A DNA stretch of 64,000 nucleotides, taken from Halocalculus aciditolerans. Lineage in GTDB: Archaea; Halobacteriota; Halobacteria; Halobacteriales; Halobacteriaceae. The stretch lies in NCBI RefSeq assembly GCF_014647475.1, contig NZ_BMPG01000003.1, forward strand, positions 1 through 64,000, written 5' to 3'. Shown here one piece after another: positions 26,613-36,587 of this stretch. The position numbers and the translations under genes were made by a program. The notes under the pieces are model-generated. The model saw only the letters and a list, made by a program, of their open reading frames with translations. It searched no databases and had not been told where the DNA came from. Position 1 is the first letter of the stretch, and each line of letters begins with the position of its first letter.

Positions 26613-27563
26613 ATGTCGGACAGGGATGGGTGGACGCCGGCGGCGATGGCGTCGCAGTCGGGGCGAACAGTCGTCGTGACGGGCGCGAACAGCGGCCTCG
26701 GCTTCGAGGCGACGGAGGTGTTCGCCGCGAAGGGCGCGCACGTCGTGATGGCGTGCCGGAGCGCGGAGCGCGGCGCGGACGCGAGGCGGGAGATCGAGCG
26801 CGGTCTTCCGGGGGCGTCGCTCACGGTGCGCGAACTCGACCTCGGCGACCTCGACTCGGTCGCGTCGTTCGCCGAGTGGTTCGAGTCGACGTACGACGCG
26901 CTGCACGTGCTCTGTAACAACGCGGGCGTGATGGCGATTCCGCGCTCGGAGACGACGGACGGGTTCGAGACGCAGTTCGGCGTGAACCACCTCGGGCACT
27001 TCGCGCTCACCGCGCGCCTCCTCCCCTCGTTGAAGCGGACGACGGGAGAGGCGCGCGTCGTGACGCAGTCGAGCGCGCTCCACGAGAACGGCGAAATCGA
27101 CTTCGACGACCTGCAGGGCGAGGCGTCCTACGATAAGTGGGCGGCGTACGGGCGGTCGAAGCTCGCGAACCTCCTCTTCGCGTACGAGCTCGACCGGCGG
27201 CTGCGCGCGGCGTCGGCGAGCGTGACGAGCGTCGCCTGCCACCCGGGCTACGCGTCGACGAACCTCCAGCGCCGCGGCCCCGAGGCGGAGGGGAGTCGCG
27301 TCCGCGCGCTCCTGATGCGGGCCGCGAACGCCGTGCTCGCGCAGAGCGCGGAGCGGGGCGCGTGGCCGCTGCTCTACGCCGCGACGGACCCGGACATCGA
27401 CGGCGGCGAGTACGTCGGGCCGGGCGGCTTCCGGAACATGCGCGGCCGCCCCGACGTCCAGGCGTCGAGCGAGCGCTCCGAGGACGAGGCGACCGCCCGC
27501 CGCCTCTGGTCGGTCTCCGAGGCCCTCACCGGCGTCGCCGTCGACCTCCCCGATCCGGACTAG
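26613..27563 (+). CDS. Short-chain dehydrogenase/reductase, retinol dehydrogenase-like
   Basis: A 316-residue Rossmann enzyme. TGANSGLGFE is the cofactor motif, with CRS after the second strand suggesting NADP preference, then NNAGVMAIP, QSSALHENG and the catalytic YGRSK. It belongs to the retinol-dehydrogenase-like group of classical SDRs. About 15 extra residues precede the first strand. It oxidises or reduces an alcohol/carbonyl of unknown identity. Confidence 0.92.
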   Translation: MSDRDGWTPAAMASQSGRTVVVTGANSGLGFEATEVFAAKGAHVVMACRSAERGADARREIERGLPGASLTVRELDLGDLDSVASFAEWFESTYDALHVLCNNAGVMAIPRSETTDGFETQFGVNHLGHFALTARLLPSLKRTTGEARVVTQSSALHENGEIDFDDLQGEASYDKWAAYGRSKLANLLFAYELDRRLRAASASVTSVACHPGYASTNLQRRGPEAEGSRVRALLMRAANAVLAQSAERGAWPLLYAATDPDIDGGEYVGPGGFRNMRGRPDVQASSERSEDEATARRLWSVSEALTGVAVDLPDPD

Positions 27564-27728
27564 ATACCGACGTTTCCCCTCGCGACCGGGGGACGAACCC
27601 ACCGCAGGGAACGTCGAATGATTGATGTGTCCATAAGTATTCTATTCCGACAATTAACGTAGGTGAAAGATAATGAGTGGGTACGCGGCTTCCGAACCGG
27701 CGCTGATACGGAAGGCGTGTAACTGACA

Positions 27729-28664
27729 ATGTCTAGTGAAAGCCGACGCCTGTCCGCAACCGTGGACGGGCCGACCCCGTCCGAGTCCAGCATCGCAACC
27801 ACCCTCTTCGCGACCGGGAAACGCGCGAAAGACGCGTTCGTCTACAGCTCCGCGTACCTCGCCGTCATCACGATGATCGAGGTCGCGCTCGCCTCCGTCG
27901 CGCTCTCCGTCCCCTTCACGCCCGCCGTCGCCGTCGGCGGCCTCGTCACGTTCGCCATCTACGCCCACGACCGCGTCGCCGACGCCGACACCGACGCCGT
28001 CTCGAACCCAGACCAGGCCGCGTTCGTCCGCCGCCACCAGAACGTCCTCTACAACCTCGCGTCCGCCGCCTACGGCCTCGCCGTCGCCGTCTCCATCCTC
28101 GGCGGCCCGCTCGCCCTCGCCACCACGCTCATGCCCGGCGTCTTCGCGCTCCTCTACTCCACGGACGTCCTCGGCGGCCTCGGCACGCCCGTGAAACGCC
28201 TCAAGGACGTCCTCCTCGTCAACACCGTCGTCGTCTCCCTCGCGTGGGCCGTCCTCCTCACCTTCCTCCCGCTCGCGTTCGCCGACGCCGCCTTCAGCCC
28301 TGCCGTCGCCGTCGTCTTCGCCTACTTCTTCCTCGCCACCTTCGTCAACGTCGAAATCCCGAACGTCCGCGACATCGAGGGCGACATCGCCATCGGCGTC
28401 CGCACCCTCCCCACCGTCCTCGGCGTCTCCCGCACCCGTAAGCTCCTCTACGCCGTCAACCTCGTCATGGCCGGCCTCGTCGCGTTCGCGCTCGTCTCCG
28501 GCTTCTTCGTCACCGGCATCGTCGCCGCGTTCCTCGTCAGCCTCGCCTACACCATCGGCGTCACCGCGTTCCTCGGCCGAACGACCGACGACGGCCGCCT
28601 CACCGCGTACGCCGAGTTCAAATCTATCGTCGCCGCCGCTGCCCTCGTCGTCGTCGCTCTCTGA
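27729..28664 (+). CDS. UbiA-family membrane prenyltransferase
   Basis: A 311-residue membrane protein with eight to nine hydrophobic segments. The two Asp-rich motifs of UbiA enzymes are seen: YAHDRVADADTD after the second helix and NVRDIEGDIAIG later, which bind the prenyl diphosphate through magnesium. It would transfer an isoprenoid to a lipid or quinone/carotenoid acceptor. Haloarchaea have several such enzymes (digeranylgeranylglycerol phosphate synthase, menaquinone, bacterioruberin). No crt-type genes flank this one, so the acceptor is open. Confidence 0.87.
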   Translation: MSSESRRLSATVDGPTPSESSIATTLFATGKRAKDAFVYSSAYLAVITMIEVALASVALSVPFTPAVAVGGLVTFAIYAHDRVADADTDAVSNPDQAAFVRRHQNVLYNLASAAYGLAVAVSILGGPLALATTLMPGVFALLYSTDVLGGLGTPVKRLKDVLLVNTVVVSLAWAVLLTFLPLAFADAAFSPAVAVVFAYFFLATFVNVEIPNVRDIEGDIAIGVRTLPTVLGVSRTRKLLYAVNLVMAGLVAFALVSGFFVTGIVAAFLVSLAYTIGVTAFLGRTTDDGRLTAYAEFKSIVAAAALVVVAL

Positions 28665-28784
28665 ACACGCGACGACGAATTAGACGATACATCCGTTATA
28701 GACCAGCAGACACGTCATCTGAGTGAACGGAATTCGGATGTCCCGGCGGATGTTTCATATACACCCAGCCGATTGTAACGAGTA

Positions 28785-30443
28785 TTGCCCCCCGGGATAC
28801 TGCTACTCGTCGCGCTCTTCGCCTCCATCGCCGTCGGGACGACGGCGACGTTTCTCGCGTGGCGCGAGCGGCCGGAGCCGGGCGCGCTCCCCCTCGCCGG
28901 ACTCCTCGCCGGGCAGAGCTGGTGGTCCACCTGCCTCGTCTTCCAAGTGCAGGCCGCGACGCTCGACGCGAAGCTCCTCTGGCTCCACCTCTCCTGGGTC
29001 GGTATCGCCGCTATCCCCGTCGCGTGGCTCCTCTTCGCCCTCGAATACACCGGCCACGACGAGTACACCAGCCCGCGGGTCGTCGCCCTCGTCTCCGTCG
29101 TTCCCGCCGTCACCGCCGTACTCGCGCTGACCGGGAACTACCACACCCTCCTCTACACGGACGTCTCCGTCGTCCAGCAGGGCGAGCTCACCCGGCTCGC
29201 GCGCACCCCGGGCGTCTGGTACTGGGTCGCCGGCGGCTACACCTACATCCTCGGCCTGCTCGGCGTCATCCCCCTCCTCGGACTCGTGACGAGCGACGCG
29301 ACGACGTTCCGCGGGCAGAGCGCCGCGCTCCTCGTCGGCCTCGTCGTCCCGTGGGCGACGAACGCCCTCTACCTCGCCGGCGTCCTCCCCACCGGCGGCC
29401 TCGACCCGACGCCCATCGCCTTCGCCATCTCCGGCGTCACCTACCTCGGCGCGCTCACGCGCTTTCGCCTCCTCGGCACCAGCCCCGCGCCGAACAAACG
29501 CGCGCGCCGCGTCGTCTTCGACCGCATGCAGGCCGGCGCAATCGTCGTCGACAACCACGACTACGTCGTCGACATGAACGACAGCGCCGCCGCGCTGCTC
29601 GGCGTGAATCCCCGGGAGGCGCTCGGCACGCCCGCCGCGGCGCTCCTCGCAGACTACGACCGCATCCCGGAGCGGGGCTCCCTCCAGGGCTACCTCACCA
29701 TCGACGGGCAGGCCTACGACGTCACCGTCACCAGCATCGAGAACGCCCGGGGGAGCGGCATCGGCCGCGTCGTCACCTTCCACGACGTCAGCCAGTACCT
29801 CCGACAGCAGGAGCGCCTGAAAGTCCTCAACCGCGCGCTCCGCCACAACGTCCGCACGGAGACGAACCTCATCCACGGCTACGTCGACCGCCTCGACGGC
29901 GACCCCGAGGACCGACAGACCGTCAAAGACCACGTGTTCCGCATCGCCGAGATCAGCGACAAGGCGCGCGAAGCCATCGACGTCTTCGACGAGGCGCGCG
30001 ACGGCCGCGACGCCGCCAGCCTCGACGCGCTCCTCGCGAGCGCCGTGGCGACCGTCCGCGACGACCACCCGGACGTCGCAGTCGAGTACGAGACGCCGGA
30101 CGACGACGCGCCGGTCGCCGTCATCCTCGATACGGCGTTCACGAACGTCGTCGAGAACGCCGCGGAGCACAACACGAGCGACCACCCGTGCGTCCGTGTC
30201 ACCGCCGAGTGCGACGGCGACTGGGTGCACGTCCGCGTCGCCGACAACGGCCCCGGCATCGACGACTACGAGCGCGCCGTCCTCGAAGAGGGCGACGAGA
30301 CGCCGCTCCGCCACGGCAGCGGCCTCGGCCTCTGGATCGCGAAGTGGGGCATCGACATCGCCGGCGGCGACGTCGCGTTCACCGAAGGCGACGACGGCGG
30401 CGCAGTCGTGACAATCGACGTGCCCGTGATGGAGCGCCCGTGA
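28785..30443 (+). CDS. Membrane histidine kinase, 7TM-PAS-HisKA-HATPase
   Basis: A 552-residue sensor kinase. Seven hydrophobic segments span about residues 1-225 (the 7TM sensor type), a PAS-like domain follows (GAIVVDNHDYVVDMNDSAAALLG), then the phospho-acceptor His in NRALRHNVRTETN and the ATPase boxes FTNVVENAAEHN, VADNGPGID and HGSGLGLWIAKWG. The start is TTG at 28785, about 30 nt after a TTTCATATAC box, so probably leaderless. No response regulator is adjacent, as is common for haloarchaeal kinases. Confidence 0.9.
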   Translation: MPPGILLLVALFASIAVGTTATFLAWRERPEPGALPLAGLLAGQSWWSTCLVFQVQAATLDAKLLWLHLSWVGIAAIPVAWLLFALEYTGHDEYTSPRVVALVSVVPAVTAVLALTGNYHTLLYTDVSVVQQGELTRLARTPGVWYWVAGGYTYILGLLGVIPLLGLVTSDATTFRGQSAALLVGLVVPWATNALYLAGVLPTGGLDPTPIAFAISGVTYLGALTRFRLLGTSPAPNKRARRVVFDRMQAGAIVVDNHDYVVDMNDSAAALLGVNPREALGTPAAALLADYDRIPERGSLQGYLTIDGQAYDVTVTSIENARGSGIGRVVTFHDVSQYLRQQERLKVLNRALRHNVRTETNLIHGYVDRLDGDPEDRQTVKDHVFRIAEISDKAREAIDVFDEARDGRDAASLDALLASAVATVRDDHPDVAVEYETPDDDAPVAVILDTAFTNVVENAAEHNTSDHPCVRVTAECDGDWVHVRVADNGPGIDDYERAVLEEGDETPLRHGSGLGLWIAKWGIDIAGGDVAFTEGDDGGAVVTIDVPVMERP

Positions 30444-30527
30444 CGGAGCGTCCGTGCGGAGCGCGGTTAGCCGGCGCGTGTGAACCAGTACGCGTACGCG
30501 GGCGGACGAGAGGTCGACGACAGCGAA

Positions 30528-31724
30528 TTAGTCGAGGTCGAGTCGCCAGAACGCGGGGAGGGCGACGAGAACGATGCCGGCTTCGAGGGCTGCGGCGGCG
30601 AGGAACGCGGGGCCGTAGCCGGCGGCGGCGGTGACGGCGCTGCCGACGAGGAAGCCGGCGAGGAAGCCGAGGTTGCCGAAGACGTTGAAGCCGCCCATGG
30701 CGACGCCGCGGTCGGTCTCGCCGGCGAGGTCGGAGACGAGCGCCATCGTGGCGGGGGAGACGAGCGCGCCGAAGACGCCGAGGACGACCATCGCCGCGCC
30801 GGCGAGGAAGAGCGTGGGGGCGAGGTAGACGGCGAGGACGGCCGCGCCGTAGCAGAGCGAGCCGGCGGCGACGAGGGGTTTCCGGCCGATGCGGTCGGAG
30901 AGCACGCCGAGGGGGTATTGGAGGAGTGCGAACGGCGCGAAGAAGAGGCCGAGCATGAGGCCCGCGCCGCCGGCGTCGAGGGCGAAGGTGTCGCGGAAGT
31001 AGACGGTTCCGACGAGCGCGAAGAAGCCGGCGGTGAGGCGGTCCATGAAGCCGAACGCGTAGGGGAAGCCGAGCGCGGGCGTCTCGCGGAGGCGGCGCGC
31101 GGCGTCGCGGAGGCCGGCGGCGGTGCGGTCGGGCGCGCGGTCGTCGACGCGCACCGCGAGGAGGCCGGCGCAGAGGAGCGCGCCGCCCGCGACCCAGAGC
31201 GGGACGGCCGGACCGATTTCGGTGAGCTGGCCGCCCACGGGCGCGCCGAGCGCGGTGCCGAGGCCGATGGCGATGCCGGCCGCGCCCATGTTCTTCCCGT
31301 GGCCGCCGCCGAGGTCCATGAGCATCGTCATCGCGAGCGAGAACGCGGCGATAGTGAACGCGCCCTGGAGGAAGCGGACGACGAGCACCGTCGCGAAAGC
31401 GGTGTCGCCGCGGACGCCGAGCGCGGCGAGGACGAGGTAGCCGAGCGCACCCCCGACTGCGCCCGCGGCGATGTAGGGCGCGCGCCGGCCGGTGCGGTCG
31501 CTGAGCGCGCCCCAGACGCCGGCGAAGAGCACGAACCCGAGGAATTCGGCGGCGAGGAACCACGTGCTCGGGTCGAGGTCGCCCGCGCCGCCGAGCGCGG
31601 TGACGAGGTCCGTGACGCCCGGGTAGAGGAGGACTTGCGCGAAGAGAACGACGAAGACGACGAGCGCGAGTCGCGCGCGGTCGCGGGCCGCCGCGGGTGA
31701 CTCGGTGGCCGTCGCGGTCATCAC
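30528..31724 (-). CDS. Major facilitator superfamily transporter
   Basis: A 398-residue 12-helix transporter. The A-like motif GALSDRTGRRAPY between helices 2 and 3 and its second-half counterpart GVLSDRIGRKPLV identify the MFS drug:H+ antiporter-like group. The substrate is unknown; an efflux role is probable. It is 51 nt from the next MFS gene on the same strand, which is of a different subfamily. Confidence 0.9.
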   Translation of the reverse strand: MMTATATESPAAARDRARLALVVFVVLFAQVLLYPGVTDLVTALGGAGDLDPSTWFLAAEFLGFVLFAGVWGALSDRTGRRAPYIAAGAVGGALGYLVLAALGVRGDTAFATVLVVRFLQGAFTIAAFSLAMTMLMDLGGGHGKNMGAAGIAIGLGTALGAPVGGQLTEIGPAVPLWVAGGALLCAGLLAVRVDDRAPDRTAAGLRDAARRLRETPALGFPYAFGFMDRLTAGFFALVGTVYFRDTFALDAGGAGLMLGLFFAPFALLQYPLGVLSDRIGRKPLVAAGSLCYGAAVLAVYLAPTLFLAGAAMVVLGVFGALVSPATMALVSDLAGETDRGVAMGGFNVFGNLGFLAGFLVGSAVTAAAGYGPAFLAAAALEAGIVLVALPAFWRLDLD

Positions 31725-31775
31725 TCGGAGGTATCGCGCCGCGAGGATTAGGTGTTGTGGAACGCGGAGTCGGGG

Positions 31776-32945
31776 TTAGTCGGCGCTGGCGTGTCGCGCG
31801 TCCCGGGCGAGGAGGCAGAGGGCGAGCGCGACGAGGACGAGGAGGAGGCTCCAGCCGACTCGCCAGCCGGCGGCGGTGGCGAGCGCGCCGACGGCGACGC
31901 TGCCGGACGCGCCGAGGACGCCGTAGGCCGAGCGGACCGCGCCGTAGCCGCTCGTCCGGCCGTCCTCGCCGAGCGCGGCCATGACTTTCGCGCCGACGAC
32001 GCCGCCCCAGGTCATCCCGAGGCCGACGAGGACGACGCCGGCGAGGAGGGCGAGCGGCGTGGCGGCGAGCACGGTGACGGCGACGCCGACGCCGAGGAGC
32101 ACGACGGTCGCGGCGAGGACGCGGTCGGTGCCGACGGTATCGGCGAGGCGGCCGGCGACGGGCATGCCGAGAATCCAGACGGCGAACGCGAGGCTGAACC
32201 GGGCGTTCGCGGCGGCCGGCGAGAGGCCGTGGGCGGCCTGAAGGTACGCGGGGAGGAAGGAGGTGATGGACTGAAAGCAGAAGGCGAGGCAGGCGGCGAA
32301 GAGGACGACGCGGCGGACGCGCGGGTCGAAGAACACGCGGCCGAGGGCGGCGCGGAGTTCGGCGCGGCCGGAGGACGCGGGGGACGCGGCCGTCTCGCTC
32401 GGCGCGGGGAGGGCGAGGCGGCAGCCCACGGCGGCGGCGAGCGCGAGGGCGACGCCGAGGAGCGGCGTGGCGCGCCACCCCCAGGCGGCCGTGACGGCGG
32501 TGACGGCGAGCGGGACGACGACGCCGGCGGCGTCGCCGCCGGAGATGTGGAGGCCGAGCGCGCTCCCGACGTTCTCGTTCGTCTCGGCGAGGAGCGCGGC
32601 CGCTGCGGGGAAGTAGAGCCCGGGGCCGACGCCGAGCGCGACGACGGCCGCGCCGAACGCGAGCGCGGACGGCGCGGCGGCGAGCAGGCCGGACGCGACG
32701 GCGGTGACGAGGAGGCCGGAGACGACGAGCGTCCGCGCGCCGTGCCGCGCGGCGAGCACGCCGGCGGGGAGTTGGACGAGCGCGTACGAGAGCCACATCC
32801 CCGTGAGGGCGAGGCCGAGCGCGCCCGGCGTCGTCTCGAACGCCGCCACGGCTTCGGGGACGAGCGGGCTGACGAGGAGGCGCGCGGCCATCGCCGCGAA
32901 GAACGCCCCCATCAGCGTGAGGAGGACGCGCCGACCCTGGTTCAC
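31776..32945 (-). CDS. Major facilitator superfamily transporter
   Basis: A 389-residue 12-helix MFS protein of very hydrophobic, Ala/Gly/Leu-rich composition. The loop after helix 2 reads GVLAARHGART and the half-repeat GRLADTVGTDRV, weak versions of motif A. The pattern resembles the CynX/NimT-type branch. Co-directional with the following MFS gene and separated by 51 nt, so possibly co-transcribed. Substrate unknown. Confidence 0.87.
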   Translation of the reverse strand: MNQGRRVLLTLMGAFFAAMAARLLVSPLVPEAVAAFETTPGALGLALTGMWLSYALVQLPAGVLAARHGARTLVVSGLLVTAVASGLLAAAPSALAFGAAVVALGVGPGLYFPAAAALLAETNENVGSALGLHISGGDAAGVVVPLAVTAVTAAWGWRATPLLGVALALAAAVGCRLALPAPSETAASPASSGRAELRAALGRVFFDPRVRRVVLFAACLAFCFQSITSFLPAYLQAAHGLSPAAANARFSLAFAVWILGMPVAGRLADTVGTDRVLAATVVLLGVGVAVTVLAATPLALLAGVVLVGLGMTWGGVVGAKVMAALGEDGRTSGYGAVRSAYGVLGASGSVAVGALATAAGWRVGWSLLLVLVALALCLLARDARHASAD

Positions 32946-32995
32946 GCGTCTACTCGAACGGGGCGAGCGCTAAAAGCCCGCGGAAACGGCGAGCG

Positions 32996-34006
32996 CTACT
33001 CGGAGACCTTGACGACCTGTTTGCCGATGTTGTCGCCGGCGAAGAGCCCGAGGAAGGCGTCGGGGGCGTTTTCGAGGCCGTCGACGATGCTCTCGCGGTG
33101 GTGGAGTTCGCCGGTGGCGACCCACTCGCCGAGCTGTTCGCTCGCCTGCCCGAATCGGGTGGCGTAGTCGCCGACGAGGAGGCCCTGGACTTTCGCGCGC
33201 GGCGCGATGAGCTGCGGGAGTTTCCGCGGCCCCGTGGGGACGCCTTCGTCGTTGTAGTGGGCGATCTGCCCGCAGACGGCGACGCGGGCGTCCACGTTGA
33301 GCTCGGTGAAGACGGCGTCCGTGATGGGGCCGCCGACGTTGTCGAAGTAGACGTCGACGCCGCCGGGCGCGGCGTCGTCGAGCGCCGCGCGATAGTCGTC
33401 AACGTCCTTGTAGTTTATCGCGGCGTCGAATCCGAGGTCCTCGGTGAGCCAGTCGGTCTTCTCGTCGCTCCCCGCGAAGCCGACGACGCGACAGCCGTTG
33501 AGCGACGCGATCTGGCCGACGACGGAGCCGACCGCGCCCGCCGCGCCGGAGACGACGACCGTGTCGCCGGGCTTCGGTTCGCCGACGTCGAGCAGGCCGA
33601 AGTACGCCGTGCGGCCCGGCATCCCGAGCACGCCGAGGTAGGCGGGGAGGCCGCCGACGTCGGGGTCGACGGGCGCGGTGTCGTCCGCGTCGAGCACGCA
33701 GTAGTCCGCCCACGCGCCGTTCCCGGTGACGAAGTCGCCCTCGTCGTAGCGCTCGCTCTCGGACTCGACGACCTCGCCGACGACGCCGCCCTCGAGCGTG
33801 TCGCCGACGTCCCACGGCTCCGCGTAGGATTCGACGTCCCGCATCCGCCCGCGCATGTAGGGGTCGACGGAGAGGTAACGCACGCGCACCAGCACGTCGC
33901 CGGGGTCGGGCTCGGGAACCTCGCTCTCGCGGAGTTCGAAGCAGTCCAGGTCCGGTTCGCCCTCGGGGCGCTCGACGAAGTACCACTCGCGGTTCGAATC
34001 TCGCAT
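32996..34006 (-). CDS. NADPH-dependent medium-chain reductase (LTB4DH/curcumin-reductase type)
   Basis: A 336-residue zinc-free MDR enzyme. It begins NREWYFVERPEGEP, typical of the prostaglandin/leukotriene reductase group, followed by VDPYMRGRM, the cofactor loop VVSGAAGAVGSVVGQIA, GFAGSDEKTDW and VDVYFDNVGG, and ends GKQVVKV. It reduces activated double bonds of alpha,beta-unsaturated ketones or aldehydes with NADPH. Single gene. Confidence 0.93.
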   Translation of the reverse strand: MRDSNREWYFVERPEGEPDLDCFELRESEVPEPDPGDVLVRVRYLSVDPYMRGRMRDVESYAEPWDVGDTLEGGVVGEVVESESERYDEGDFVTGNGAWADYCVLDADDTAPVDPDVGGLPAYLGVLGMPGRTAYFGLLDVGEPKPGDTVVVSGAAGAVGSVVGQIASLNGCRVVGFAGSDEKTDWLTEDLGFDAAINYKDVDDYRAALDDAAPGGVDVYFDNVGGPITDAVFTELNVDARVAVCGQIAHYNDEGVPTGPRKLPQLIAPRAKVQGLLVGDYATRFGQASEQLGEWVATGELHHRESIVDGLENAPDAFLGLFAGDNIGKQVVKVSE

Positions 34007-34101
34007 ACCCCCGCTTCACGCGCCCGCCCCCATAACGTTCCGCCTCCGGCACGCACCTCCCGAACCTGATGAACTCCCTCGACGTTTACGCGGCGTCGCC
34101 G

Positions 34102-34920
34102 TCAGAGTTCGCGCATGATGTACCGCTCGACGTCGGCGGCGAGGTCCGCGTCGAACGTCCAGAAGCCGTCCCAGAGCCCCGGGTCGTCCTCCAGCGCGAG
34201 GAGCGCGACCGGGCCGACCGCCGCGCCGTCCGGTGACGGGACGGAGGCGTCGCGCTGTCCCGCCGCGCTCGCGGACGCGTCAGGTTCCTCGTCCGGGCGG
34301 AACACCACGAACCACGAGTCAGTGAAGTCCCGCGAGTACCCGCCGTGCATCGTGACGTCGAACGACTCGGGCGGCACCCAGTCCGGCACGCCGTACACGT
34401 GGGTGTCGACCGGGGAGTCCGCGAGCGTCTGATAGACGCGACGCGTCCCGACTTCGTCTTCGAGGCGGGAGAGCGACTGGAAGGACGCCCGGATGCGGCC
34501 GCCCGCCGCGCGCCAGGCGACCTGCTCGATGTACCGCGAAATCGCGATGAGGAGGAGTTTCTCCTTGTGGGACTGCGGGTACGCTCGCAGGGAGAACCGG
34601 ACGTCGTCGAGGTGCGTGAGCACCGCCGGGAGGTCCAGCGTCTCGATGCCCTGCGTCCCCGTGCGGTAGAGGTCGGAGTTCACGAAGAGGATGGTCCGCT
34701 GGAGCGCCTCGAACGGCGACGTCGCCACCACTTCGTCGTCCTCCACGAGGAGCACGAGGTCGTCCTCGGCGTCGGGGACGTCTCGCTCCTCGATGTCCAC
34801 CGACTGGTGCTCGAACGTCGACTGCATCATCTGCGCGAGGGCGTCCGGCCCCGTGCGGTTCACGACGACCAGCGACCGCTCGGCGTCGGGCACGCGGTCG
34901 AGGAACCGCGCTAGCGACAT
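34102..34920 (-). CDS. DICT sensory-domain protein
   Basis: A 272-residue protein starting MSLARFLDRVPDAERSLVVVN, recognisable as the haloarchaeal DICT family, a sensory domain linked to light-responsive and two-component systems. Motifs include FVNSDLYRTGTQGIETLDLP, AYPQSHKEKLLLIAISRYIE and DWVPPESFDVTMHGGYSRDF. The start at 34920 avoids an Arg-rich extension. It follows the LOV kinase at 74 nt on the same strand, so the pair may form one light-signalling operon. Confidence 0.82.
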   Translation of the reverse strand: MSLARFLDRVPDAERSLVVVNRTGPDALAQMMQSTFEHQSVDIEERDVPDAEDDLVLLVEDDEVVATSPFEALQRTILFVNSDLYRTGTQGIETLDLPAVLTHLDDVRFSLRAYPQSHKEKLLLIAISRYIEQVAWRAAGGRIRASFQSLSRLEDEVGTRRVYQTLADSPVDTHVYGVPDWVPPESFDVTMHGGYSRDFTDSWFVVFRPDEEPDASASAAGQRDASVPSPDGAAVGPVALLALEDDPGLWDGFWTFDADLAADVERYIMREL

Positions 34921-34993
34921 CCGGCACCTCCGCGTCCGGCGAGCGAGCGGCCGCGAACGCGACCCGGACGAAACGACGCGGTATCGGCTCCCG

Positions 34994-36385
34994 TCATACG
35001 CGCTGGAGTTCGATGCGGACCACCGCGCCGCGCGGCTCGTTGTCCTCCACCCAGACACGGCCGCCGAACTGGTCGACGAGCTGGTCGACGAGGTAGAGCC
35101 CGAGCCCGGTCCCCGAGCTGTCGAGGCCCTGCTCGCCGTACTCGAACACCTCGCGTTTCTGCGCGTCCGAAATCCCGGGGCCGTTGTCCGCGACCGACAC
35201 CGTGCACGTCTCCTCGTCGACGGCGACGCCGACGTCGATGCGGACCTCGTCGGAGTCGTTGTGGAACACGGCGTTGTCGAGGACGTTCGTGAACACCGAG
35301 GAGAGCAGCGGCGTCCCCAGCACGCGGACCGCCGGCATCTCCTCCGGCCCCTCGACGACGAGGTCGTCCGCCTGATACTCGAACGTCGACCGCACCTGGT
35401 CGATCTCTTCGAGGAGGACCGCGCCGAGCGAGATCGGTTCGAGCGTCGGGTCCTCGTCGCCCATAATCTCCGTGAGGTCGCGGACGTCCTCCGTGAGCGC
35501 GGCGGTGTGCGCGGCGGCGTCGAGCACGCGCGTGAGTATCTCGCGCTGGTCGGCCGACAGCCCGTCGCGTAACTCCCGCCCCCACCCCTGCACGACCGTC
35601 ATGTCGTTCCGGATGTCGTGGCGGATGATCTGGTTGAGGAGCGCGTACTGGTCGCGTTCCGAGTTGAGCGCTTCCTCGGCGCGTTTCCGCGCGGTCACGT
35701 CCTGCTGGAACCCGACCCAGTTCGTCACCTCGCCGGTCGCGTCGCGGAGCGGCGCGATGGTGACGGCGTTCCAGAACTCCTCGCCGTCGGCGCGCTCGTT
35801 CCGGAGTTCGACCGTCGTCCCCTCGTTCGCGCGAATCGCCTCCCGGAACTCGGCGACCGCGTCCGGGTCCGTGTCCGCGGACTGGAGGAACCGGCAGTTC
35901 CGCCCGAGCGTGTTCACGACGTCGTAGCCGGTGATGCGCTCGAACGCGGCGTTCGCGTAGACGAGTGGGTTGCCCGGCCGCGTGTAGTCCGAAATCGTGA
36001 TGCCGACCGGCGCTTCGTCCATCGCCCGCGTCTTCAGCGGCGTCACCGTCGGAGACTCCTCGCCGACGGCGGTCAGCGTCGCGAACAGCTCGCCGTCGTG
36101 GGTGAACGGGCCGACGCGCAGCCGGTGTGAGTACGCGTCGCTGCTCGCCTGATACGGGAGCGTCAACACGACGTCGAGGTCCGACGCCGCCGTCGGCGAG
36201 CGGTCCGCGTCGAGGAGCGTCTGCAGGTACGTCGACGCCGTTCGCGTCACCGAGGGGTCGATGCCCGTCTCTTCGAGGAACGCGCGCCACGCGTCGTTCG
36301 CCGTGACGGTCGCGCCGTGCGCGTCGACGACCGCGATGCCGTCCGCGAGCGACTCGAACGCCGGCGTGGTGTACTCACCGGTCAT
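34994..36385 (-). CDS. LOV-domain blue-light histidine kinase
   Basis: A 463-residue soluble kinase. An N-terminal PAS occupies about residues 8-110. Residues 125-232 form a second PAS with all LOV hallmarks: GRNCRFLQ with photo-active Cys164, VYANAAFERITGY, ELRNERADGEEFWN and the Gln in GFQQDV. The HisKA box NQIIRHDIRND (His256) and an ATPase domain (NVLDNAVFHN, VADNGPGIS, GTGLGLYLVDQLV) follow. Blue light should form a flavin-Cys adduct that changes kinase activity. That chemistry is established for LOV proteins; action in this organism is inferred. It is followed by a DICT gene. Confidence 0.92.
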   Translation of the reverse strand: MTGEYTTPAFESLADGIAVVDAHGATVTANDAWRAFLEETGIDPSVTRTASTYLQTLLDADRSPTAASDLDVVLTLPYQASSDAYSHRLRVGPFTHDGELFATLTAVGEESPTVTPLKTRAMDEAPVGITISDYTRPGNPLVYANAAFERITGYDVVNTLGRNCRFLQSADTDPDAVAEFREAIRANEGTTVELRNERADGEEFWNAVTIAPLRDATGEVTNWVGFQQDVTARKRAEEALNSERDQYALLNQIIRHDIRNDMTVVQGWGRELRDGLSADQREILTRVLDAAAHTAALTEDVRDLTEIMGDEDPTLEPISLGAVLLEEIDQVRSTFEYQADDLVVEGPEEMPAVRVLGTPLLSSVFTNVLDNAVFHNDSDEVRIDVGVAVDEETCTVSVADNGPGISDAQKREVFEYGEQGLDSSGTGLGLYLVDQLVDQFGGRVWVEDNEPRGAVVRIELQRV

Positions 36386-36587
36386 CGTTCGGCGTGTCCG
36401 GTCGGGAACATGCTCGCGTAGGCTATACGCAGAGAGTTATTTCAATCTACCTGCGAAACCGACCGCACGACGCCTCCACGAGACATCCGGCCGAGACGAA
36501 CTCACACGCCCACGGTGAAGGAGCTACAGAAAGTCGACACGAACCGGCATCGAATCGACAGCGAGGGCGACGGGGGAGCGCCGAGCG

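Noticed and set aside
25131-27602. 823-codon minus-strand frame across the peptidase and SDR genes
   Set aside because: Arg/Pro-rich shadow of two well-supported genes in other frames.
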